Assembly (NCBI GenBank): GCA_943355085.1
Contig: CALREC010000033.1
Coordinates: 1-7,096, forward strand
Direction: 5' to 3'
DNA: 7,096 nucleotides
From: Candidatus Altimarinota bacterium
Lineage (GTDB): Bacteria > Patescibacteriota > Gracilibacteria > BD1-5 > UBA2023
Below the pieces are notes generated by a model. That model was not told the DNA's origin. It searched no databases and saw only the letters and a program-made list of their open reading frames with translations. Below, in pieces: positions 1 to 6,856 of the stretch. The translations under genes were made by a program, and so were the position numbers. How positions within the stretch are numbered: the stretch's first letter is position 1; the number at the start of each line of letters is the position of its first letter.

Positions 1-1
1 G

Positions 2-934
2 GACAAGTTTTTGAAGAAGCTTATGCCCCATGCAGCGCTGAGTCTTATCTATAAACTCAATCGCAAAAATAACATCAAAGTCAACCGAAAACGAGAAGAC
101 AATGAATACAAGCTCCAAGAGGGGGATATAGTTCAGATATTTATAAAGGATGAGGAATATGACCTCCTCAGAGTCAACTGGGTACCGGTACCCATTTTTG
201 GTACCGGTACCCAGAAAGAGAGGCTTGATACTAAAGATATCGTCTTTGAAGATGGTGATCTCTTGATCGTCAATAAAAATCCCGGGACGATCGTCCATCC
301 TGGAGATTTCAAGACTACAGAACTCTCGCTCATAGCACAAGTACAGGACTATCTTGGTGCAAAGCTCCACTCACTCACTTTTAAGCCCTCACTCATTCAT
401 AGAATCGATAAAGATACTTCGGGTATTGTCATGATTGCGAAAACCAAACCGTCACTCGATATCATGCTCAAAGCGCTTCAATCCAATAATATAGAAAAGG
501 TCTATCTTGCGGTATGTTTGGGTGCTCCACAGGAAACTCGAGGCATTATAAAAAAGAAGCTACGACGCCTCGAACACGCAGAGCGTGAAAACAAAATTGT
601 GGTCGATGAGACCGGAGGGCAAACGGCCGTTACTCATTATCGTATACTCCAGACGGGTATTCATGGAAAATACTCGCTCGTAGAATGCACCCTCGAAACT
701 GGACGGATGCACCAAATTCGGGTTCATCTGGCCTCTATCGGATGTCCGGTTCTAGGAGATGGCGTGTATGGCGATAAACAGGAGAATGCTTTTGCGAAAC
801 GCACCTATAGTATCTCTCGACAGTTGCTCCATGCGAGTCGTATAAGTTTTATGCATCCGAGCAAGAAAACACTGGTAACATACACGGCAAAATTAAAAGA
901 GGATATGTCAGAGCTGCTCGGAGTACAGAGATAA
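2..934 (+). CDS. RluA-family 23S rRNA pseudouridine synthase (RluC/RluD type), 5' end missing
   Basis: This enzyme isomerises specific uridines of large-subunit rRNA to pseudouridine. The reading frame is open from the window edge (first full codon at base 2), so the true start lies upstream. The opening residues DKFLKKLMPHA, then a YKLNRK helix and LQEGDIV, match an S4 RNA-binding domain, as in RluC and RluD. The catalytic domain follows: FEDGDLLIVNKNPGTIVHPG, then the active-site motif HRIDKDTSG with the catalytic Asp at codon 407-409, and the C-terminal motif GRMHQIRVHLASIGCPVLGDGVYG region (about 700-770). It ends at TAA and contains no UGA. A GGTACC-rich inverted repeat (178-214) sits in frame in the linker between the S4 and catalytic domains and encodes VPVPIFGTGT. 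The gene converges on the minus-strand block with about 17 bases between stops if the small ORF at 952 is real. Family assignment is firm; the exact paralogue and target uridine cannot be read. Confidence 0.93.
   Translation, partial: DKFLKKLMPHAALSLIYKLNRKNNIKVNRKREDNEYKLQEGDIVQIFIKDEEYDLLRVNWVPVPIFGTGTQKERLDTKDIVFEDGDLLIVNKNPGTIVHPGDFKTTELSLIAQVQDYLGAKLHSLTFKPSLIHRIDKDTSGIVMIAKTKPSLDIMLKALQSNNIEKVYLAVCLGAPQETRGIIKKKLRRLEHAERENKIVVDETGGQTAVTHYRILQTGIHGKYSLVECTLETGRMHQIRVHLASIGCPVLGDGVYGDKQENAFAKRTYSISRQLLHASRISFMHPSKKTLVTYTAKLKEDMSELLGVQR
178..214. repeat. GGTACC-rich perfect inverted repeat inside the pseudouridine synthase gene
   Basis: Two 15-base arms (178-192 and 200-214) are perfectly complementary around a 7-base loop (cattttt). 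Each arm contains the 12-base palindrome ggtaccggtacc, so the element is both an inverted and a direct repeat and holds four GGTACC hexamers within 37 bases. It lies in frame in the interdomain linker. Because of its symmetry, both strands in the matching register encode the same peptide pattern, WVPVP..GTGTQ. It looks unlike the surrounding coding sequence. A small dispersed palindromic element tolerated in a linker is the most natural reading, but only one copy is present here. Confidence 0.8.
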
Positions 935-951
935 CATTCCTCTTGATTGAG

Positions 952-1158
952 CTATTTCCAAATGAAAGTGGTTTTCGGATTTTCTTGTATTTCGGAAGTT
1001 TTGAGGACTGCTTGAGTTATCAGATCAAAGACGAGCTCCGCAGAAACTGGAGAATTTAAGTAAATCTGAAAACCAAAATCTCTTAAATGTATATCCTTTT
1101 TTATACACGTATCTTCTTGATAACTTCCCCATGCTTGAGGCATGTGCTGGTAATGCAT
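952..1158 (-). CDS. Small hypothetical protein (68 aa) overlapping the end of the membrane-protein gene
   Basis: I do not recognise this protein. The frame runs 68 codons from ATG at 1158 to TAG. A second in-frame ATG at 1143 would give 63 residues beginning MPQAWGSYQ. The C-terminal half (DFGFQIYLNSPVSAELVFDLI, then a polar tail ending TTFIWK) looks like a folded soluble segment, and its codons (ctc, gtc, gaa) resemble those of the neighbours. It overlaps the last 58 bases of the upstream membrane-protein gene in another frame, and it fills the only other gap of any size on this side of the window. Alternatives are that it is the true C-terminus of the membrane protein reached by a frameshift near the aaaa run at about 1159-1162, or that it is a chance ORF. 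No UGA occurs in it. Confidence 0.45.
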   Translation of the reverse strand: MHYQHMPQAWGSYQEDTCIKKDIHLRDFGFQIYLNSPVSAELVFDLITQAVLKTSEIQENPKTTFIWK

Positions 1159-1622
1159 TTTCCAGAAATTCAGGAAAGAATCGGTATGATGCCAAGAAGA
1201 GCGATCCAGAACCCTACATTTACTGGTTTTTTAGCACTGGTGACTTCTGTGATATTGCCGTAGTCAAGAGAGCCACTTTGAGTGGTAATCGTAGAATATG
1301 CTGGGACCACTTCTTTTGTATCAATAAGATAGTTTCCCATGAACATGAGCATGATACCGAAACAAATCTGAACGATACGGAGATATTTTCGTTTCAAAAG
1401 ACAGATGTTACTCGCTCCCATGAACATGGGCATGAGCGCAAATATAAAAAGTCCATACAGGATTCCCGTTTCGTACGCCTGAAGTGATACTGGAAGATGG
1501 AGGACTATCGTATCGAGGTTGAGTCCTAAAATGAGTGCCAGAAGTAATCCAAAGCCGATACGTCAAAAACGAATCGTGGTATCTTTCGGGCGTTTTTGAA
1601 TAAACTCAATGAAGTTAAACAT
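1101..1622 (-). CDS. Hypothetical integral membrane protein, four predicted helices (173 aa, two UGA-Gly)
   Basis: I do not recognise a family. Read with UGA as glycine, the ORF runs from ATG 1622 to TAA 1101-1103. Hydrophobic stretches suggest four membrane helices: residues about 22-41 (IGFGLLLALILGLNL), 53-70 (GILYGLFIFALMPMFMG), 83-100 (IVQICFGIMLMFMGNYLI) and 134-152 (VGFWIALLGIIPILS). The N-terminus and the loop after helix 2 are basic (KRPK, KRKYLR). A polar Ser/Thr-rich loop of about 35 residues separates helices 3 and 4, and the short tail contains two cysteines. In-frame UGA codons lie at 1563-1565 (residue 20) and 1170-1172 (residue 151, directly after helix 4); under the standard code only a central fragment would be called. 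The gene starts 30 bases after the topA stop, so the two are probably cotranscribed. No Shine-Dalgarno sequence is visible. Confidence 0.82.
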
Positions 1623-1652
1623 AGTTTTAAAAAATGAATATAGAATAAGGTA

Positions 1653-3863
1653 TTATGTCTCTTCTCCTGGTTCTTCTTTTGGTAAATTTTTCGCGTTCTT
1701 ACATTCAGGATATGCGGAACAAGCAAGAAAAGGTCAGCGTTTTGAACTTTTCACATGCATTATCCCCGTTCAGCATTTATCGCAGGTTTCACCTCCATAT
1801 TTTTCTTCGAGGCTCGCGAGTTTTTTGTCTTGGATCTTTCCAATCCACTTGACCTCGGGATAGAGAGAACTTGCGAGAAATGGTCAGAATCGACCTGTTT
1901 TTACTACGATCGTTCCACCAGCTGGACACGGTTTTCATTCGTGCTCTGCCTTGAGTGCGGCTAAATGATCTTCGGCTTCAGGAGTGGTAATATTTTCGAG
2001 AAAATCACAGGTTGGATAGTTAGAACAGCCGATAAATCGACCATTTTTGGAAAACTTATATACGAGTTCTGATTCACATTTTGGACATGCTCTTCCGACT
2101 TTTTCTTGAACTTTTCCTTTTTCTTCCATGGCAGCGATGAGGTAGGTGCTAAATTTTTTATAAAAAGTGTCGAGCATCTCTGTCCAATCAAGCTCCCCAC
2201 GAGAGACGATATCAAATTCTTCCTCAACCTTCGCTGTGAATCGGTAATCCATAAGTTCGGGGAAGCGTGTCTCGAGAAAATCATTGACTGTGAAAGCGAT
2301 ATCGGTAGGTGCGAGTTTCTTATCGATCTTCTCGACATATCCTCGTTCCACGATGGTTCCGATCGTTGGAGCATATGTAGCAGGACGTCCGATCCCTTCG
2401 GATTCGAGTTTTTTAACGAGCATGGCTTCTGTGTATCGGCTCGGTGGTCGAGAGAAGCTCTGGGTTCCAAACAGTTTCGATGCGTTGGCTCTCTCACCTA
2501 TCTTCATATCGGGAAGAGTTGCTGGGCCTGTTCCTTCTTCTGTTTCCTCGTCGTCATTTCCTTCGACATAGAGTTTCATAAATCCAGGGAATTTAATAAC
2601 TTCCCCCTTAGAAACCCACTCTTGATCAGGGGAAACTGTTGGTAAAAAGGTGAAGGTCGTTGTTTCTATCTTGGCTTCTTGCATCTGTGATGCGACCGTT
2701 CGCTCCCAGATGAGTCGGTAGAGACGGAGATCTCCACCCTCGAGACCGATAGTCTCCGGAGTTTTATCTATGTACGCAGGACGAATGGCTTCATGTGCTT
2801 CTTGCGCATTGGCCTGTTTAGTCTTGTATTTGCGTCCTCCTGCGATAGAGTATTCTTTTCCAAATGTCGTATCGATGTACGCACGACATGCATCCATAGC
2901 AAGTGTTGAGAGATTTACAGAATCGGTACGCATGTAGGTAATAAATCCGTTCTGATAGAGATTCTGTGCTACGGTCATCGTTTGGGCGAGCGAAAATCCA
3001 AGTTTGCGTGAAGCTTCTTGCTGGAGGGTTGAAGTGGTAAATGGAGCTCCGGGGAGTCTCGTTGTATTCTTTTTATCAGCATCATTGAGAGTAAATTCAA
3101 GATTGGTCACCGCCTCGTAAAATTTATTCCCCTTCTTATCAGTCTTCTCTATGAGAGAATCGACAGAAAATCCGAGAACTGCGAGCATCTTCTGTATATC
3201 CTCGGTATTTTTGAGCTTTTTTGCTTTTCCAGAGAGCTTTGCAAAATCGATACCGAATTTTACTCCTTTCGCTTCGGCTTCAACTCGGAGTTTCCAACTC
3301 TCTTCTGGTTTGAAGTTTTGGATTTCACGTTCGCGTTCAACGATGAGTTTCACAGCTATAGATTGTACTCGTCCAGCGGAGAGACCAGTACGGATTTTTT
3401 GCCAAAGAACAGGTGATACCTTAAAACCTACAAGACGATCGAGGATTCGGCGTGATTGTTGAGCATTGACCAAGTCCATATCTAGAGTCCCCGCATTTTT
3501 AAAAGCCGCTTCGATAGCCGTTTTGGTAATCTCATGGTACGTCACTCGAGAAGTGGTTGCTGGATCGAGCCCGAGTGTTTCACAGAGATGCCATCCGATC
3601 GCCTCACCTTCGCGGTCCTCATCGGTCGCGATCCAGACTTTATCTGATTCTTTTACGAGTTTTTTGAGATCGGCAACTGTTTTTTTCTTCTCGTCCGATA
3701 TCACGTAGGTCGGAGCAAACTTGTTCTCTATATCGATTCCGAGATCTTTCTTCGCAAGATCCCGAATATGTCCAAGAGAGGCTTTCACGATAAAATCTTT
3801 CCCGAGGAATTTTTCGATTGTTTTACCTTTGGTTGGAGACTCAACGATGACGAGGTTTTTCAT
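1653..3863 (-). CDS. topA: DNA topoisomerase I (type IA), 736 aa with four UGA-Gly codons
   Basis: This enzyme relaxes negatively supercoiled DNA through a tyrosine-linked single-strand break. The start at 3863 gives MKNLVIVESPTKGKT, the usual N-terminus; an upstream in-frame ATG at 3926 would add 21 unrelated residues. The TOPRIM domain shows ATDEDREGEAIG (80-90) with the acidic metal ligands; GLSAGRVQS is at 160-168; the catalytic tyrosine is Y310 in GFITYMRTDS; ANAQEAHEAIRP is at 351-361. A first zinc finger has C593, C596, C613 and C619. The standard-code ORF stops at 1935 after residue 642. With UGA as Gly it continues for 94 residues with two more finger-like repeats containing RFGPFLAS and KRGPFLACSAYPEC. 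The UGA codons are residues 643, 660, 698 and 710 (1935-1937, 1884-1886, 1770-1772, 1734-1736). The second repeat has lost three of its four cysteines (CPAGG, YPEVK); the last repeat is intact. The total length is normal for bacterial TopA. Confidence 0.96.
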
Positions 3864-3882
3864 GAATTGGAAGAGTTTTAGA

Positions 3883-3912
3883 TGTATAATTATGACCGAG
3901 GATAGACAGTAA
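3883..3912 (-). promoter_or_regulatory. Possible sigma-70-type promoter for topA (weak)
   Basis: On the minus strand, TTACTG (3912-3907) is followed after 18 bases by TATACA (3888-3883). This would put transcription start about 10-15 bases before the topA ATG at 3863. Both hexamers are imperfect, and a better -35-like TTGACT (3926-3921) has no correctly spaced -10. The sole support is position in the only gap upstream of topA. Confidence 0.3.
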
Positions 3913-3934
3913 GGTCTGAAAGTCAAAAGATTTT

Positions 3935-3962
3935 TTGATTTATGAGAAAATAATCCTATACT
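3935..3962 (+). promoter_or_regulatory. Possible sigma-70-type promoter for the lipoprotein gene
   Basis: TTGATT (3935-3940) and TATACT (3957-3962) are separated by 16 bases and lie about 30 bases before the lipoprotein ATG at 3994. A perfect TATAAT (3977-3982) is closer, but no good -35 precedes it and it would leave almost no leader. The 130-bp gap between the divergent topA and lipoprotein genes must hold promoters for both. Base composition is very AT-rich, so chance matches are common. Confidence 0.4.
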
Positions 3963-3968
3963 TTCTCA
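3943..3968. repeat. Short inverted repeat around the putative -10 of the lipoprotein promoter
   Basis: The 7-base arms TGAGAAA (3943-3949) and TTTCTCA (3962-3968) flank a 12-base spacer that includes most of the putative -10 TATACT. The placement would suit an operator, but arms this short in AT-rich DNA can arise by chance. Confidence 0.3.
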
Positions 3969-3993
3969 GATTACTTTATAATAATGCATTCTC

Positions 3994-4362
3994 ATGAAAC
4001 AGTTTTTCTTATTGTTCTTTCTTTTTGGACTCACGTCTTGTGGTACTACAGAACCAATAGTTGTAAATACAGGAACTTCTACTCAGAGTGGTATAAATTT
4101 TGGATGAGTTCAAATCTCAGATTCTGGTACATCTGTGTCGAGCGATATTGGCAAGATATCCGTTACACCTGACGGAACAGTAAATTTGAACAATAACCAA
4201 GGCACTATAACTGCCTGAAAAGACGGGGCATCTGCCAGAACTAACACACAGACCCTTACAGGCAATAATGCTCAGGATATACAAAACGACGCAGAAGTAC
4301 AAAAAATTACAGAAGACATCAACAAGATATTTGCAGATATTGCACAAGAAGAAAAGAATTAA
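3994..4362 (+). CDS. Small secreted lipoprotein, hypothetical (122 aa, two UGA-Gly)
   Basis: The N-terminus MKQFFLLFFLFGLTSC is a type II signal peptide: one basic residue, a hydrophobic core and the lipobox LTSC, with the lipidated cysteine at residue 16. The mature part (CGTTEPIVVN onward) is about 107 residues, rich in Ser, Thr, Asn and Gly, and ends in a charged, probably helical tail (AEVQKITEDINKIFADIAQE). No enzyme domain is recognised; it is presumably anchored at the outer face of the membrane. UGA codons at 4105-4107 (residue 38) and 4216-4218 (residue 75) must be read through; with UGA as stop no coherent ORF remains in this frame. The frame from a nearby ATG at 3984 has no signal peptide and looks like noise. 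The TAA at 4360-4362 overlaps the stop of the convergent Mur ligase gene. The gene is divergent from topA. No Shine-Dalgarno sequence is visible. Confidence 0.85.
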
Positions 4363-5675
4363 CTTCTCACAATCTCATTTTCATCTATTTCTTGGAGTAT
4401 TTTTCTTGTCACCACTCTATCATCCCAAGCAATGGCGCCAGAGTTTGTCACCTGACATGTTTCGGCTCATTTTCCTGCGATGATGACTACGTCTTCCTTT
4501 CTTGCTATAACGAGTGCTGTTCGAATAGCATCCATGCGAGACGGAACAATCCAAAATCCTTCCCCTTCTTTTCGCTTAATCCCCATGGATACTTCCTTGA
4601 TAATCTTGAGGCTATTCTCCGTGTAGTTATCATCTTCGGTGAGTATAACAACATCACTGAGCATATCTGCGACTCGTCACATCTTCGGTCTCTTGCTGGT
4701 ATCTCGATCTCCTGTAGCCCCAAAAACAGTTATAATTCGTCCAATTCATTCCATCTGTTTTATGGTTTCAAGTACATTACGAAGACTATCTTCTGTGTGA
4801 GCATAATCGACAAAAATAGTCAGCCCACGATTATTTGTTATCTCTTCGAGACGTCAAGGAATCATCTCTACAGACTCGATGCTTTTTGCAATCGTTGGAA
4901 TATCGATTTTTTGTGAGACCAGTACACTAATGGCTGCAAGTATGTTACTTATATTAAAATTACCTCGAAGTTTTGTACGCAGAGAAAGAGTATTGGAAGG
5001 CATTCTGACTTCAAATTCTGTGCCGCCTTTGAGATAGCGAATGTGCTGTGGGCGTATTTGCGCGTTTGGAGCCATCCCATAACTATACATGGTATCGGGG
5101 GTTGGTTCTTTCAGAAATATACTTGCATAGTCAGAATCGATATTGATAACGCTTACTTTTTTTACTCCTGGCTTTCTGCGGTAAGTGACCAGGTTTTTAA
5201 AAAGCTCTAGTTTTGTCGCTGCATAGTTATCCATAGTACGATGAAGATCTAGATGATCTTGTGATATGTTCGTGAGCACAGCTATGTCATAGTCTATACC
5301 ATAGTTCCTTTTATAAAAAATAGAGTGACTAGAGGTTTCTATAACTGCATATTCACATCCAGCTTTTTTGGCTTTAGAGAGAAGTTTTTGGAGTATGAAT
5401 GGAGACGGAGAAGTCATTTTCATATTATTTTCTGACCACTGGCCGTTGATCGAGTAGTTAGCAGTTGAGAACATGAATACCTTTTTTCCGGCATATTCCA
5501 ATCCTCGTGCCACAAGATTGGTGACGGTTGTTTTTCATTTTGTCCCAGTAATGCCTATCACGATCATATCACGAGCAGGATTTCCATACAAGTGCAAAGC
5601 TATCACTCCACGCAAGTAGTGATAAAAGACGCGGATGGGGGAGTCAAGAGCTATGATTGATTGCATGAGTTTCAT
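4359..5675 (-). CDS. murE: MurE-like Mur ligase lacking the N-terminal UDP-binding domain (438 aa, five UGA-Gly)
   Basis: Family members add an amino acid to UDP-MurNAc-peptide using ATP, in cytoplasmic peptidoglycan precursor synthesis. The P-loop is GITGTKGKTT (41-50), with its second-last Gly encoded by UGA at 5535-5537. Further MurE signatures are TSPSPF (88-93), ETSSHS (113-118), YAATKLELF with the likely carbamylated lysine K155, TNISQDHLDLH (135-145), GNFNISNILAA (238-248), PGRLEE (273-278), FVDYAHT (288-294), GATGDRDTSKRPKMG (319-333) and AGKGAE (400-405). Other UGA-Gly codons are residues 274, 310, 333 and 403 (4854-4856, 4746-4748, 4677-4679, 4467-4469). Only 40 residues precede the P-loop region, against roughly 100 in typical MurE, and an in-frame TAG at 5697-5699 rules out extension upstream. 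The DNPR amino-acid-selecting motif is replaced by DDNY, so diaminopimelate or lysine specificity cannot be read. It lies 21 bases after the upstream hypothetical gene. Confidence 0.9.
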
Positions 5676-5696
5676 GGAGGTTATTGAGGTTATATA

Positions 5697-6800
5697 CTAG
5701 GATTGCGATGTATTTTTATGGAAAATATATTGAAAAAATCGACTCAATGGATTGGTGGTATATATCTTCTCGACAAGTATGCCAATGCCAAATACTTGTG
5801 TATCTTCAGGGGCTGAGTGAAAGGGGTAAACATACCTTTTCCAACATACCTGGGCCACGGGACGATTTTTTGTCTTATAAAATGGAAAGACTCATGCAAG
5901 AGACTCCTCTCGTTCTCATGGTTTTGGCCATGTTTCATACCCAAGAGAGATGATATCTTTTGTCTTTTCATCGTCTCTATATGAATATTTTAAAAACTGT
6001 GCATACACGGTATTGTAATAACCAGAAATTTTCTTTTCCTGAATATGGGGAATATCGGCTATTTCCATAAAAAATTCACTATGATTCCAGAGAAAGTCAA
6101 ACATGGAAAGAAATTCTTGTACCCAAATGAGTCTCAGTTCGTCCTCTTCGGATAGGATTCCATGTCTGCATATCTGGTACATATTTTCCACGAGCCTGGC
6201 TGTATTCATAAGACTTCATCGATAGAAAAGTTCTCGCTCTTTTTGTTGATTATTGAGGTTATTTAATACCCTTCAGGATCTGATTTCAAGAGATCCACCT
6301 ACTCAGCCGTATGAATTCCAAGATATTTTTTGTCCCGAGTGCCTCATGGTAAGTTCGAGTTGCTTGTATCATTTTCCTGCTTTGAGTCGAGATATGGCTT
6401 CTTCTGCATCGGTCAGATTTTCTCAGTCATATATGGTACTGTAGAGAGTATTTTCTTTGGCACGATTTTTTATATCAATAGAGCCGAGCCCACTCAGAAA
6501 GGAATATGTTTTATTTACAAAAAGAACTTCATCGAGCAGAAATATGACGATAAGTGGTCCATGTATATGTGCTTCATTTTTTTGATCAATTTCTGAATCA
6601 TTGCAGATCTTCTCAAACATCCATACATGAAAGAGTACTTCCTGTTCGAGGAGTTCAAATTCACTTTTGAGTTTTGTATCACCGAGATCTACTTTCAGAG
6701 CATGAAACAATTCCCTGATCGCATCAAATGCTTGCAGTTCTTGATCGGAGCTCTCTTTTTTTGTGGATACAAGGCTCTGAAAAAATTGTTTCTTGTCCAT
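5697..6800 (-). CDS. Hypothetical protein of unknown family (367 aa, seven UGA-Gly)
   Basis: I do not recognise this protein. The frame is open from ATG 6800 to TAG 5697-5699 only if UGA is read as Gly, at residues 126, 144, 166, 176, 195, 295 and 303. It looks soluble. The N-terminal 75 residues are helical and charged (KLKSEFELLEQEVLFHVWMFEKI). A middle Gly-rich segment contains HSGQKISWNSYGGVGG (about 152-168). A second helical part runs from about 198 to 285 and is rich in Trp, Phe and Glu (FLSMFDFLWNHSEFFMEI). The C-terminus includes VFGIGILVEKIY. There is no signal peptide, convincing transmembrane helix, P-loop or cysteine cluster. It follows lysS after 56 bases and precedes the Mur ligase by 21 bases, so it is probably cotranscribed with cell-wall or translation genes; this does not fix a role. 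The standard code would give only fragments. Confidence 0.8.
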
Positions 6801-6856
6801 AGGGCTACATATTAGGGGCTATCCGTGGGCAAATATACATCTCGCGTCGGAGTATA

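Noticed and set aside
935..951. Terminator between the pseudouridine synthase gene and the converging minus-strand genes
   Set aside because: I find no GC-rich stem followed by a T run in or next to this short gap.
1131..1487. Plus-strand ORFs opposite the membrane protein and topA (for example 1131-1487, 2106-2645, 3151-3462)
   Set aside because: They are antisense shadows of well-supported minus-strand genes and have low-complexity or implausible composition.
3864..3926. Longer topA start at 3926 adding 21 residues
   Set aside because: MKNLVIVESPTKGKT is the usual TopA N-terminus, and the added residues match nothing in the family and use up the divergent promoter region.
5681..6262. 13-base direct repeat ATAACCTCAATAA (minus strand) just upstream of the Mur ligase start and again inside the 367-residue gene
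   Set aside because: Only two copies, short and AT-rich; the second copy encodes an ordinary Asn-rich stretch. Chance is a sufficient explanation.
1101..6800. Reading the UGA interruptions as pseudogene decay or sequencing errors
   Set aside because: Frames stay aligned to TopA and MurE families through every UGA, flanking codons are intact, and the UGA positions fall on conserved glycines in two independent families.
1101..6800. UGA as tryptophan (code 4) or selenocysteine
   Set aside because: Family alignments place glycine, not Trp or Cys, at these sites. TGG is in normal use for Trp. Twenty UGA codons in five unrelated genes is far too many for selenoproteins.
6801..6856. Terminator or leader structure between lysS and the 367-residue gene
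   Set aside because: The 56 bases contain two copies of GGGCTA but no convincing hairpin or T run; operon read-through is more likely.
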